A stretch of 64,000 bases of DNA from Mesorhizobium sp. NFR06 (lineage in GTDB: Bacteria > Pseudomonadota > Alphaproteobacteria > Rhizobiales > Rhizobiaceae), in assembly GCF_900115245.1 (NCBI RefSeq), contig NZ_FOVT01000004.1, positions 248,001-312,000 of the forward strand, written 5' to 3'. Below are positions 47,021-59,188 of the stretch, piece after piece. The notes beneath the pieces were generated by a model. It searched no databases. It was not told where the DNA came from and was given only the letters and a program-made list of their open reading frames with translations. The translations under genes were made by a program, and so were the position numbers. Position 1 is the stretch's first letter. Each line of letters starts with the position of its first letter.

Positions 47021-48175
47021 ATGCGGACCGGTCTCACCTCATCGGTGATCTTGCACACGGTGGCGCTGGCCTTCGGGCTGTTCACGCTGTCGTCGCCGCC
47101 GGCCATGCCGGCAGCCGACGTGGAGTCGGTGGCGGTCGACATCGTGCCCATGGAGGCCGTGCCGCAGACGCTGCAGGGCGACAAGAAGTCGGTGATGCAT
47201 GAGAAGCCGGCGCCGCTGCCCACCAAGCGGCCGGATGTCGTGCCGAATGCCCAGAAGGTCGGCGAAAATACCGTCGACACCGACAAGCCGGTGACGGACG
47301 AAGCCAAGCCGAAGCCGGTCGAGAAAACAGCGGCGCCGCCGCCGGCGCCGACACCGACCGAGAAGCCGGCGGTCGAGGACGTGCCGAAGCCGCAGGAAAA
47401 GCCCAAGCCCATCCCGGCGACGGAAGTTGCGCCAACCCCGGCGCCGAAGGAAGAGGTCAAGCCCGAGCCCGTCAAGCAGACGGATCCCAAGCCGACGCCG
47501 GCCAAGGAACCGACGCCGGCACCGACGAAGGACACGACCGCCGCTATCCAGAAGGAAGAGGTGAAGCCGGACGCGGTGGCCGAAGCAATCTCCCAGGATC
47601 AGCCGACGGACGAGGCCAAGCTGCCGGATTCCGCGCCCGCGCCGCAGGCGCGGCCGAAGCCGCAGCCGGCGCAGGCCGAGAGCGCCAAGGCGCCCGATCG
47701 CAAGGACGCCGACAAGCCGGTGAAGGAGGCTTCCTCCAAGCCGAAGTCGGACGACAAGCAGTTCAACGCCGACGAGATTTCGGCGCTTCTCGACAAGCAG
47801 AAGCCGTCCGGCGGCGGCGCCAAGCGCTCGACCCAGCAGGCTTCGCTGGGCGGCGAAAAGGACCAGGGCCAAAAACTGTCGAAATCCGAGGAAGGGGCGC
47901 TGAGGGATCAGCTTGCCGGGTGCTGGACCTTCCCCGCGGGCATGGAAGCCACGAATGACCTCATCGCCGTGATCTCGTTCAACCTCGACGCCTCCGGCAA
48001 GCTGGACGGACTGCCGGTCGTCGAGAAGTCGAGCGGAAACCGCCAGGTCGATGAAAGCGCGGTGCGCGCGATCCAGAAATGCAACATGGCCGGCCTGCAG
48101 GTTCCTGCCGGAAAGCAGGACATCTGGGCACAGATCAAGGTCACTTTCGATCCGAGGGAAATGCTTGGCCTTTGA
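47021..48175 (+). CDS. tolA: Tol-Pal system protein TolA
   Basis: A 384-residue TonB-like energy transducer. One N-terminal helix ([20 protein letters not shown]) is followed by a long Pro/Lys/Glu/Ala-rich spacer (about 55-280; many KP and PAP units) and a C-terminal TonB-type domain ([16 protein letters not shown]). The spacer spans the periplasm to reach TolB and Pal. The low-complexity region may be extended rather than the alpha-helical rod of Escherichia coli TolA. Confidence 0.93.
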   Translation: MRTGLTSSVILHTVALAFGLFTLSSPPAMPAADVESVAVDIVPMEAVPQTLQGDKKSVMHEKPAPLPTKRPDVVPNAQKVGENTVDTDKPVTDEAKPKPVEKTAAPPPAPTPTEKPAVEDVPKPQEKPKPIPATEVAPTPAPKEEVKPEPVKQTDPKPTPAKEPTPAPTKDTTAAIQKEEVKPDAVAEAISQDQPTDEAKLPDSAPAPQARPKPQPAQAESAKAPDRKDADKPVKEASSKPKSDDKQFNADEISALLDKQKPSGGGAKRSTQQASLGGEKDQGQKLSKSEEGALRDQLAGCWTFPAGMEATNDLIAVISFNLDASGKLDGLPVVEKSSGNRQVDESAVRAIQKCNMAGLQVPAGKQDIWAQIKVTFDPREMLGL

Positions 48176-48216
48176 GGCCTGCCCTCCGCACAATCAGCGA
48201 AGAGAAGCGAGAAGAC

Positions 48217-49536
48217 ATGAAATTCATCCTCAAGCCGCTCCTGATGGTCGCGACTATAGCTTTGGGTTCCATGGTTGGCGCCGCCGCGCCGGCATGGGCC
48301 CTCGTCGAGATCAACGTCAACAAGGGCAATGTCGAACCGCTGCCGATCGCGATCACGGATTTCCAGTCCAATGATGCGCTTGGCGCGCAGATCACGGAGA
48401 TCGTTACGGCCGACCTGAAGCGCTCCGGCCTGTTCGCGCCGATCGACAAGAGCGCTTTCATCGAAAAGATCTCAGGCCCGGACGCCACGCCGCGCTTCGA
48501 CGACTGGAAGGTGATCAACGCGCAGGCGCTGGTCACGGGCAGCGTCGGCAAGGAAGCCGATGGCCGCATCCGCGCGCAATATCGGCTGTGGGATACGTTT
48601 GCGGGTCAGCAGATGGCGGGCGAGCAGTTCTTCGCCAACGACGCCAATACGAGGCGCGTCGCCCATATCATCGCCGACGCCATCTACGAGCGGATTACCG
48701 GCGAGAAGGGTTATTTCGACACGCGCGTCGTCTTCGTCGACGAATCCGGCGCCAAGAACGCGCGCAAGAAGCGGCTCGCCATCATGGACCAGGACGGCGC
48801 CAATGTGCGCTACCTCTCCGACGGCCGCGCGATCGTGCTGACGCCGCGTTTCTCGCCGAACCGGCAGGAAATCACCTACATGTCTTACGAGAGCGGGCAG
48901 CCGAAGGTCTACCTGCTGCAGATCGAGACCGGCCAGCGCGAGCTGGTGGGCAACTTCCCCGGCATGACGTTCGCGCCGCGCTTCTCGCCCGATGGCCAGA
49001 AGGTGATCATGAGCCTGCTGCGCGACGACGGCAACTCCAACATCTTCGCCATGGATTTGAGAAGCCGCTCGACGACGCGGTTGACCGACTCGACCGCAAT
49101 CGACACCTCGCCTTCCTATTCGCCCGACGGCTCACAGATCGTCTTCACCTCCGACCGCGGCGGCGGCAGCGGCCGCTCGCAGATCTACGTCATGGGCGCC
49201 GACGGCTCCAACCCGCACCGCATCTCGTTCGGCGACGGCGTCTATTCGACGCCGGTCTGGTCGCCGCGCGGCGATCTCATCGCCTTCACCAAGCAAAGCG
49301 GCGGCGAGTTCCAGATCGGCGTCATGAAGACCGACGGCTCGGGCGAGCGCATCCTTTCCTCCGGCTTCCAGCAGGAGGGTCCGACCTGGGCGCCGAACGG
49401 CCGCGTGCTGATGTTCTTCCGCGACTCCGCCGGCGGACCCAAGCTGGTCTCGGTCGATCTGACCGGCCGCAACGAGCAGCAGATTCCGACCGCGAACTAC
49501 GCTTCGGATCCGGCCTGGTCGCCGTTGCTGGAGTAA
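48217..49536 (+). CDS. tolB: Tol-Pal system periplasmic protein TolB
   Basis: A 439-residue periplasmic protein: signal peptide (about residues 1-29, ending PAWA), an N-terminal anticodon-like domain, and a six-blade beta-propeller with the repeated PRFSPDGQ / [18 protein letters not shown] pattern. TolB binds Pal and TolA. The ATG at 48217 matches the signal peptide. Confidence 0.96.
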   Translation: MKFILKPLLMVATIALGSMVGAAAPAWALVEINVNKGNVEPLPIAITDFQSNDALGAQITEIVTADLKRSGLFAPIDKSAFIEKISGPDATPRFDDWKVINAQALVTGSVGKEADGRIRAQYRLWDTFAGQQMAGEQFFANDANTRRVAHIIADAIYERITGEKGYFDTRVVFVDESGAKNARKKRLAIMDQDGANVRYLSDGRAIVLTPRFSPNRQEITYMSYESGQPKVYLLQIETGQRELVGNFPGMTFAPRFSPDGQKVIMSLLRDDGNSNIFAMDLRSRSTTRLTDSTAIDTSPSYSPDGSQIVFTSDRGGGSGRSQIYVMGADGSNPHRISFGDGVYSTPVWSPRGDLIAFTKQSGGEFQIGVMKTDGSGERILSSGFQQEGPTWAPNGRVLMFFRDSAGGPKLVSVDLTGRNEQQIPTANYASDPAWSPLLE

Positions 49537-49566
49537 GGGAACTCAGATCCATGGGATGCTCGTGAG

Positions 49567-49640
49567 CCTCAGAGAGAGGCTGAGGTGATCCCTTTTCGTC
49601 AATTCCTCAATTCCTGAGTTCCTCAGTTCCTCTTTCCTTC
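49567..49640. repeat. Hairpin and 8-nt tandem repeat between tolB and pal
   Basis: A weak stem CCTCAG-N7-CTGAGG (49567-49585) then TGATCCCTTTT may end the tolB message. It is followed by four 8-nt units at 49601-49632 (AATTCCTC, AATTCCTG, AGTTCCTC twice). Tandem units of this size can vary in number by slippage. Confidence 0.6.
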
Positions 49641-49811
49641 ATGTTTTGGCCGCATTTCCGCCTACGGTCCGCACGCAATGTGCGCCCACCAAAACCGGCC
49701 GAGGACGGCGGCTCGAAACCAAAAATTAACCCTGTTTCTTGAATGGCGGTTAACCCAAACGTGGTTACTGGGTGATCAACGAAATCACTCGAAATGCGAA
49801 GGAGAGGCGGC

Positions 49812-50318
49812 ATGGGCCGTATCGCAGCACTTACCAGAAACCCAGCGATGATCGCGCTGGTGGCGGCTCTCGCCATCACCGGCTGCGCCTCGAAGAAGAC
49901 CCCGAACAGCGCGGCCGATCTGGGCCTCAACGGCGCCGGCGCCGCCACGCCCGGTTCGGCGCAGGATTTCACCGTCAACATCGGCGACCGCATCTTCTTC
50001 GACACCGATTCCTCGTCGATCCGCGCCGATGCGCAAACGACGCTGTCGCGCCAGGCCCAGTGGCTGAACCAGTATCGCCAGTACGCGATCGTCATCGAAG
50101 GCCATGCCGACGAGCGCGGCACGCGTGAGTACAATCTGGCGCTGGGCGCCCGCCGCGCCGCCGCCACCCGCGACTTCCTGGTCTCCAAGGGCGTTGCCGC
50201 CAATCGCCTGAAGACGATCTCTTACGGCAAGGAGCGCCCGGTCGCCGTCTGTGACGACATCTCCTGCTGGTCGCAGAACCGCCGCGCCGTCACTACGCTT
50301 TCCGGCGCCGGTTCCTGA
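49812..50318 (+). CDS. pal: Peptidoglycan-associated lipoprotein Pal
   Basis: A 168-residue outer-membrane lipoprotein. The lipobox is AITGC near residue 25, followed by a Ser/Gly-rich linker and an OmpA domain (VIEGHADERGTREYNLALG and QNRRAV). Pal binds peptidoglycan and TolB to constrict the outer membrane. GGAGAGG precedes the ATG at 49812. It is 275 bases after tolB and has its own terminator, so it may be made in larger amounts. Confidence 0.96.
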   Translation: MGRIAALTRNPAMIALVAALAITGCASKKTPNSAADLGLNGAGAATPGSAQDFTVNIGDRIFFDTDSSSIRADAQTTLSRQAQWLNQYRQYAIVIEGHADERGTREYNLALGARRAAATRDFLVSKGVAANRLKTISYGKERPVAVCDDISCWSQNRRAVTTLSGAGS

Positions 50319-50350
50319 CGCATGCCCCCGAAAATCGGCATCGATTTTCG
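50319..50350. repeat. Hairpin repeat just after pal
   Basis: CATGCCCCCGAAAATCG pairs with TCGATTTTCGG beyond a short loop (CCGAAAATCG / CGATTTTCGG). It is a variant of the CCGAAA-type element at 30.2 kb. Confidence 0.55.
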
Positions 50351-50446
50351 GAGAGGAACACGCGTCGGCTGAACGGTCCCGAAGCGTGCTTGCGCGTCTG
50401 ACGGCGCGCGGCGCGGTGGGCGGCAAAAATGCCACATCCAACAATG

Positions 50447-50473
50447 AAAGGCGGCCTCAGCGCCGCCTTTTTC
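50447..50473 (+). terminator. Terminator after pal
   Basis: AAAGGCGGC, six-base loop, GCCGCCTTT followed by TT; TGAAA and TTTCA extend the stem. It lies 129 bases after pal and 125 bases before cpoB. Confidence 0.85.
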
Positions 50474-50597
50474 ATTTGCAATACGCTGAAACAAAATTTG
50501 GCCGAAGTCTCGCGTCCTGCTATGAGCGCGAGGGCGCTTGCTCCCACTGTTTGATTTGGAAAGGCGCATCAGGCCCACACCCACCGCGAGAGACAGA

Positions 50598-51764
50598 ATG
50601 CATTTCAGAACGGTCCTGAGCGGCACGCTTGCGCTGCTGCTAGTATCAAGCCTCCCGAGCCTTGCCGCCTCGGCCGACACCGCCGGGCAGGCTGCCGACA
50701 AGGGGTTCAGCTTCCATCTACCGACGCTCGGCATCTTCGGCGACATGAAGAAGCCGGAACAGGCGCAGGTCGCGCAACAGGATGGCGGCGCCGGCATGAC
50801 TGGTCTGGAGGACCAGCTTCGCCAGATGAACGGCAAGATCGAGGAGCTCAATTTCCAGATCCTGCAGATGCAGGAACAGATGCGAAAGCAGCAGGAAGAC
50901 AATGAGTTCCGCTTCCAGCAGCTCGAGGGCGGTTCGCAAGGAGGCGCCAAACCAGCCGGGCAGAAGAAATCGGAAGCCGCCCCACAGGACGGCAATGCCA
51001 ACGGCGGCAACACCAATCTCGGCGATGCCGGCACCGGTCAATCCGGCACCGGCGACGCCGGAACCGATAACAGCGTCGCCCAGGCTCCGGCGACGCAGGC
51101 GCCGGCCGATACCGGCTCGCAAAACGGCGGCAAGACGGTCGGCGACGTCATCGTGGAATCGCAGACCGGCGATCCCGGCAAGCTGATCACCGGCGCGCCG
51201 CCGAAGAATTTCGGCACCATCACCGTCGACAAGAACGGCAACGTCGTCAATGCCGAGACCGGCCCGCAGGCCAGCGCGCCGGCTGAGCCTCCCCCGGTCA
51301 CAGCAAGCGCTCCCGCAGCCGAGGCGCCGGCCAAGAAAGGCAAGTCCGGCGGCACCGAAGTCGCGGCCTTGCCGTCGACCAACAATCCCGACGAGCTTTA
51401 CCGCAACTCCTACCAATTCATCCTGTCGGGCGATTATTCGACCGCCGAGCAGGGTTTTCGCGATCATATTTCGCGCTTCCCCAAGGACGGCAAGGCGGCC
51501 GACGCGCATTACTGGCTGGGCGAGTCGTTGCTCGGGCAACAGAAATACCGCGACGCGGCCGAAGTCTTCCTCGCCGCCAGCAAGGATTATCCGAAGGCCA
51601 AGAAGGCGCCCGACATGCTGCTCAAGCTCGGCGTTTCGCTGGTCGGCCTGAAGCAGAACGACGTCGCCTGCGCAACCTTCAATGAAATCGGCAAGCGCTA
51701 TCCCGACGTCTCGGGCACGCTCAAGGAACGCATCAAACAGGAAAAGGCGCTGGCGGCGTGCTGA
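50598..51764 (+). CDS. cpoB: Cell-division coordinator CpoB (YbgF)
   Basis: A 388-residue periplasmic protein: signal peptide (about residues 1-24), coiled coil (about 70-115, MTGLEDQLRQMNGKIEELNF), a Gly/Asn/Ala-rich low-complexity region (about 120-260), and a C-terminal TPR domain (ELYRNSYQFILSGDYSTAEQ; ADAHYWLGESLLGQQKY). CpoB couples Tol to peptidoglycan synthesis at division. The spacer is long for the family. The ATG at 50598 matches the signal peptide. Its stop overlaps the tilS start. Confidence 0.93.
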   Translation: MHFRTVLSGTLALLLVSSLPSLAASADTAGQAADKGFSFHLPTLGIFGDMKKPEQAQVAQQDGGAGMTGLEDQLRQMNGKIEELNFQILQMQEQMRKQQEDNEFRFQQLEGGSQGGAKPAGQKKSEAAPQDGNANGGNTNLGDAGTGQSGTGDAGTDNSVAQAPATQAPADTGSQNGGKTVGDVIVESQTGDPGKLITGAPPKNFGTITVDKNGNVVNAETGPQASAPAEPPPVTASAPAAEAPAKKGKSGGTEVAALPSTNNPDELYRNSYQFILSGDYSTAEQGFRDHISRFPKDGKAADAHYWLGESLLGQQKYRDAAEVFLAASKDYPKAKKAPDMLLKLGVSLVGLKQNDVACATFNEIGKRYPDVSGTLKERIKQEKALAAC

Positions 51765-53134
51765 CGGCCGATACCAAAGCTGAGTTTCCAGATTGCCTTT
51801 TCTCTAACCTAGACTTTTCCAACGGCGCCGTTGCGGCCGTGTCCGGCGGCAGCGATTCGACCGCCCTTCTCCTCCTCCTCAAAGATCACCTCGACAGGAC
51901 CGCACCGGCCGCCAGGCTGCTCGCGGTGACGGTCGATCACGGCCTGCGGCCGGATTCGGCCGCCGAAGCCCGGCTCGTCGCCCGCTTCTGCGCCGAACGC
52001 GGCATTGCGCATCGCATTCTTACCTGGAGCGGCGACAAGCCCACCAGCGGGCTGCCGGCGGCCGCGCGCGAGGCGCGCTACAACCTGCTTGCCGCGGCAG
52101 CCGACGCCGAAGGCATCAAGCTGATCCTGACCGGCCACACCGCCGACGACCAGGCGGAGACGGTGCTGATGCGACAGGCGCGCGACGATGACGGCCGCGG
52201 TCTCGCCGGCATGGCGCCCGCCACGCTTCACAACTGGCGGACATGGATCGTGCGCCCGCTGCTCGGCACCCGGCGCGCGGCGCTGCGCGAGGTGCTGGTG
52301 CATCGCAGCGTCGGCTGGATCGAGGATCCGACCAATGTCGATCCCCGCTTCGAGCGGCCGCGCGTGCGGGCCGCGCTCGCGCAGGGCGATGGCGAGCGGC
52401 GCATCATGGAAGCGCTGGCAAGAGCGGGCGAGGCGGCCGGCGAGCGCGAGGACGTCGGCCGTCGTGCCGCCGCGCTGATCGACGCCTTCGCCAGCAGGCC
52501 GGTCGCGGGCCTCATCCGTCTCGATCGCGAATTTGCCGCGCAGGAGGATGGCCAGGCGGCCACCTACGCGCTGCGCATCCTGCTGGCCACCGTCGGCGGC
52601 ATGCCGTTTCTCGCCGACGAGGCGCGCTGCGCCACGTTGCTTTCCCAACTGCGGTCCGCCCCGCTTTGCGCCACATTGTCGCGGACGGTGGTCGATGCGC
52701 GCCGAACCGGGATTTTCGTCCGCCGCGAGAACCGCAACCTCCCTGCTCCCGCTCCGGTGGTGGAGAATGGGCTTTGGGACAACCGGTGCCGCATCACTTT
52801 GAACGACAGGCCGGGCGACTTGGTGATCGCGCCGCTGGGTGCCGCCGCCGCTAGGCAAGCGTCCTCGAGCGAGGATATCCCGCCCAGCCTCTTACACGCG
52901 GCGCTTGCCACGGAGCCCTCGCTGTGGTGCGGCGGCAAACGCCTTGATTTTGCTGGCGGCGGAGCCGGCCGGCAACCGGTCTCGATCGTTGCGGTGGTGA
53001 CCCCTTTCGCGCGCTTCCTGCCGTCCTTCGATCTCGATCCCGCCGCCGCCGTTGCGGTCCTTGTCGGCGCGCCGCCGCTGCCGGCGCCGCCATTCCATGG
53101 CCATGATGGTGGCCGAGGGTGGGCGAAAGCTTAA
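51758..53134 (+). CDS. tilS: tRNA(Ile)-lysidine synthase
   Basis: A 458-residue PP-loop enzyme that puts lysidine on C34 of the CAU-anticodon tRNA-Ile, changing it to read AUA. The ATP loop is VSGGSDSTALLLLL, followed by VDHGLRPDS and LTGHTADDQAETVLMR. It starts at a GTG that overlaps the cpoB stop by seven bases, so translation is coupled. The C-terminal part is poorly conserved, as is normal. Confidence 0.95.
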   Translation: MLTADTKAEFPDCLFSNLDFSNGAVAAVSGGSDSTALLLLLKDHLDRTAPAARLLAVTVDHGLRPDSAAEARLVARFCAERGIAHRILTWSGDKPTSGLPAAAREARYNLLAAAADAEGIKLILTGHTADDQAETVLMRQARDDDGRGLAGMAPATLHNWRTWIVRPLLGTRRAALREVLVHRSVGWIEDPTNVDPRFERPRVRAALAQGDGERRIMEALARAGEAAGEREDVGRRAAALIDAFASRPVAGLIRLDREFAAQEDGQAATYALRILLATVGGMPFLADEARCATLLSQLRSAPLCATLSRTVVDARRTGIFVRRENRNLPAPAPVVENGLWDNRCRITLNDRPGDLVIAPLGAAAARQASSSEDIPPSLLHAALATEPSLWCGGKRLDFAGGGAGRQPVSIVAVVTPFARFLPSFDLDPAAAVAVLVGAPPLPAPPFHGHDGGRGWAKA

Positions 53135-53238
53135 CCGATACGTGCTGTTCTGCTTGGCAAGGGGAGGTGCTCTCCCTATGTTAGGCCCAAGCTTCTCCAT
53201 CATCGCGGGTCCGCACGCGGACGCCCACAGGACAATAG

Positions 53239-55173
<1,935 letters not shown>

Positions 55174-55196
55174 TTTTAGAAAAGATATGAATCAAC

Positions 55197-55230
55197 AAAA
55201 ACGCCGCGGTCCTGCCGCGGCGTTTTTTTT
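55197..55230 (+). terminator. Terminator of ftsH
   Basis: A 13-pair stem, AAAAACGCCGCGG, loop TCCTG, its complement, then a run of eight T residues. It lies 23 bases past the ftsH stop. Confidence 0.95.
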
Positions 55231-55302
55231 CTACGCGGTTCAAAGATGACAGGCTGCGATCTCTCGGTCGACCTCGCCTACGCTCTCTATCCATCGATGC
55301 CA

Positions 55303-55348
55303 GCGCTGCCCCTCATTGCCCTGCCGTTCACGGGGAGAAGATGGGGGC
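55303..55348. repeat. Partial RIME-like element (third copy)
   Basis: GCGCTGCCCCTCAT, then CCTGCCG and ACGGGGAGAAG match the copies at 18.8-19.0 kb, but the central hairpin arm is missing. It marks the left edge of the accessory patch between ftsH and glmM. The rest of the 228-base gap up to the next gene has no recognised feature. Confidence 0.65.
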
Positions 55349-55458
55349 AGCCAGATGACCCCAACAGCCAGATCGATGACCTGCTGCCCTGGGCCAACAT
55401 CCGGGCTCCCGAGCTTAAGGCCGTGATCTGAGTTCGGGTGATACGCAGCCTCGCCAGC

Positions 55459-56190
55459 TCATTCGGCTAGTTCAAGCCGTGCCTGAACTCGCTCCTCGAT
55501 CGCCTTCAGGAAATGGTCGGACGTCGATGTCCATCCAAAGAGTATCTGCACGAGCGTGATCGAGGCATCATGATTGCTCCTTGGGGCGTCCCGAGCGATG
55601 GGCTCGCTGGTGCAATCCGTCAGCAGTATGCAGTGATAGTCCCTGAAGAAGGCATCCCGAATTGTCGATTCCACACACACGCTGGTCGTGCATCCTGTCA
55701 CGATGAGGTGTTTGACGCCTGCGGTCTTCAGAACCGAATCGAGTTCGGTCTCGTAGAAGCCGCTGAACCGTGTTTTGTAGAGAACGACATCTCCTGCCTG
55801 TGGCTTGAGGTCGTCAACGATGTCTGTTCCCCAGCTGTCGCGGACCAGAATCCGGCTCTCGTTGCCATCCGGGTTTATCATGCTCTCACCGACCCCAAAG
55901 ATCTGGAGATGTCGGATACGGTTGGGGGCGTCCGACGTCCCAAGGTCCGAGAGGTCGGACAAATACCCCATCTTCAGATAGACGACGGGCACTCTCAAGT
56001 TGCGAGCGGCAGCGATTACGCTGGCTGTAGGGCCGACAGCCCGTTGAATCCCGGAGATATCGATTCCGGCTCTGTCGAACATTCCACCTTTGGTGCCGAA
56101 GTCATTCTGCATGTCCACGACGAGAACTGCAGCGTTAGCAGGATCAATTGAAATAGGTTGAGGCTTCGCGTCGATGACAAGTGGATGCAT
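55459..56190 (-). CDS. Isochorismatase-family cysteine hydrolase (RutB-like)
   Basis: A 243-residue hydrolase. The catalytic triad is seen in VLVVDMQNDFG (Asp), YKTRFSGFYETELD (Lys), and VTGCTTSVCVESTIRD (Cys). The cis-peptide motif and the length fit RutB-like amidohydrolases, which cleave ureidoacrylate or similar amides. GGAGG lies six bases before the ATG at 56190. GC content (about 56 percent by spot counts of four lines) is clearly below ftsH (about 70), so the gene is probably acquired. No rut genes are adjacent. Confidence 0.9.
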   Translation of the reverse strand: MHPLVIDAKPQPISIDPANAAVLVVDMQNDFGTKGGMFDRAGIDISGIQRAVGPTASVIAAARNLRVPVVYLKMGYLSDLSDLGTSDAPNRIRHLQIFGVGESMINPDGNESRILVRDSWGTDIVDDLKPQAGDVVLYKTRFSGFYETELDSVLKTAGVKHLIVTGCTTSVCVESTIRDAFFRDYHCILLTDCTSEPIARDAPRSNHDASITLVQILFGWTSTSDHFLKAIEERVQARLELAE

Positions 56191-56333
56191 CATTGTCCTC
56201 CCACCAGCATGAGGTGTCGCTCTTTGCGCCGTTGGCTATCATGATCCGCCACCTACATCGCGTCAACAAAGGGGAGCTACGTCCCTGCTTGGCGGCCTAA
56301 GAACAGCGGTTACGGCTCTGCTGCACAGTCGCC

Positions 56334-56370
56334 CAACAAAAGGCCCGCGCAACTTGCGATGCGCGGGCCT
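56334..56370 (-). terminator. Terminator of the repeat-protein gene
   Basis: AGGCCCGCGC and its complement with a ten-base loop. On the minus strand the stem is followed by TTTTGTTGGG, giving a terminator 26 bases past the stop. Confidence 0.85.
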
Positions 56371-56395
56371 TTCTCTGGAAGATGTGGCTAAGCGA

Positions 56396-57250
56396 TCAGC
56401 TCTTCAGCTTGGCGTTGCAGAGGCTGTAGAAGCCGCCGCCCTTCTGGATCCACTTCAGACCGTTCAGCGTGTTGGCGTCCTTGTTGGCGTAGTACTGCTC
56501 GAGGCAGGTATGCATGCGGCCCTTGGCAGGGGTCTCGTTGGCGAATTTCGGCGAGATGGCGGTGGGGAAAGTCACGCCCTTCGGCGCGGTCACAGTCGGC
56601 TTCGCCGGTTCCTTGGTGAAGGTCGCCTCGGTCGGAGCGGGCACGGTGTCGTCATCGGCGGCGCCGGCGCCGCACTCGGCCTTGCGGAAGTCGTTCCACT
56701 TCATGCCGTTCAGCTTGTTGGCGGTCTTCGCAGCCTGGTACTTGGTGCTGCATTCGGCCATGGACAGGCCTTTAGCCGAGCTGTCAGAGGCCGCTGCGGT
56801 CGAAGTCTTGGTGGCGGCAGGCTTGGTGTCGGTAGCAGCCGCAGCAGCGCCAGCCGCGCATTCGGTCTTGCGGAAGTCATTCCACTTCATGCCGTTCAGC
56901 GTGCCGGCGGCCTTGGCAGCCTGATATTTGGCGCTGCATTCCTTGGCGGTCAGGCCCTTGGCCGCGCTGTCGGCGGTTGCCGCGGCGGTGGTGTCCTTGG
57001 CCTTCTTGGCTGGCTTGGTTTCAGCAGCCTTGGTTTCGGTCGCCGCCTTCGTATCGGTCGCGGCGGAGGCGTCGCTGCCGCACTGCGCCTTGCGGAACTG
57101 GTTCCAGGTCTGGCCGGCGAGCGTTCCCGCATCCTTGGCCGCGTTATATTTGGTGCTGCACTCGGCCATGGTCAGCGCGTTGGCCGGCGCCGCCACGAAA
57201 AAGGCTGCGACGGCGAGGCCCGTCAAAGCTGCAAGTCTATGAATAAGCAT
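56396..57250 (-). CDS. Secreted protein with four Cys-bounded repeats
   Basis: A 284-residue exported protein (signal peptide about residues 1-25). It contains four copies of a module of about 27-30 residues bounded by cysteines: Cys31-Cys57, Cys105-Cys131, Cys167-Cys193 and Cys249-Cys278. The consensus is CSxKYxAAKxAGTLxGxxWN then FRKxxC. Ala/Thr/Lys-rich linkers join them. Each pair probably forms a disulfide, giving small PsiF-like helical hairpins. I do not know a function. It has its own terminator and lies in the patch between ftsH and glmM. Confidence 0.88.
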   Translation of the reverse strand: MLIHRLAALTGLAVAAFFVAAPANALTMAECSTKYNAAKDAGTLAGQTWNQFRKAQCGSDASAATDTKAATETKAAETKPAKKAKDTTAAATADSAAKGLTAKECSAKYQAAKAAGTLNGMKWNDFRKTECAAGAAAAATDTKPAATKTSTAAASDSSAKGLSMAECSTKYQAAKTANKLNGMKWNDFRKAECGAGAADDDTVPAPTEATFTKEPAKPTVTAPKGVTFPTAISPKFANETPAKGRMHTCLEQYYANKDANTLNGLKWIQKGGGFYSLCNAKLKS

Positions 57251-57616
57251 GGCGTTTTCTCCCTTGATGTCGCCAGGTGGTGTCCCTATACCGAATCAAT
57301 ATCTCTCAATGTTCAGTTGCGCCAGATGCTTCCGGCTACGATGCCGTCACAAAGTGTGTCCCTCCCGATAATGTCATGAATTTCTTGCGCTTCACAGCGC
57401 GAACAAGGTTTGCCGGGCCGCCTGTGTGGTAGAAAAGTCCATGCCGGCTGGTATATTCCCGCTACAAGGAGAGGTGGTGGTCGGCTGCCGCTTACACCAT
57501 CCTCGACAATGATTTTCTAAGGAATGGTAATATATAATCATGAAATTTGATGATTGGATGCGGCCCAATTTGTGGCAATACGGTCGGCTGAAAAACCGAC
57601 GGGGACTGTAACGGAC
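57251..57616. other. Gap before glmM with promoter-like sequence
   Basis: Contains TATAAT (57533-57538) and a GTCGG-N8-CCGAC hairpin (57583-57600) just before the glmM ribosome site. A 23-residue frame at 57540-57611 lacks a ribosome site. Upstream parts show nothing else. Confidence 0.5.
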
Positions 57617-58969
<1,353 letters not shown>

Positions 58970-59001
58970 ACCCGCCGCGAGGTTGGTTCTCAATATCCAC
59001 G

Positions 59002-59025
59002 AGCCCGCCGCCGGGCGGGCTTTTC
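59002..59025 (+). terminator. Terminator of glmM
   Basis: AGCCCGCC, GCCG, GGCGGGCT then TTT, 33 bases past the stop. Confidence 0.88.
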
Positions 59026-59094
59026 GCTGTCCCGCGCCAGCCGCACAACGGCCTACCCTCTAAAATTGTATAGATTCGTGGTTAATCGATACAG

Positions 59095-59109
59095 TTAAAC
59101 GGCTTTTAA
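59095..59109. promoter_or_regulatory. CtrA box before the first beta-barrel gene
   Basis: TTAA-ACGGCTT-TTAA, followed by C, the full TTAA-N7-TTAAC consensus, 79 bases before the start. GANTC sites lie on both sides (59073-59077 and 59117-59121), and ATTATC at 59122-59127 could be a -10. Confidence 0.72.
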
Positions 59110-59188
59110 CCTTTCCGATTCATTATCCAAACCCGAGGTCAAACTTCTTCGGGCGGGTGTCGTCCCGAGGCTTCTTAGGGGTGACAGA

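Noticed and set aside
49728..49754. TTAA motifs before pal as a CtrA box
   Set aside because: The two TTAAC half-sites are 20 bases apart instead of 7.
55246..55431. 61-codon frame after ftsH
   Set aside because: It runs through the partial RIME-like repeat, so its sequence is explained by the element.
57540..57611. 23-residue frame just before glmM
   Set aside because: Could be an upstream peptide, but the nearest AAGGA is too far from the ATG and its bases form the leader hairpin; not supportable.
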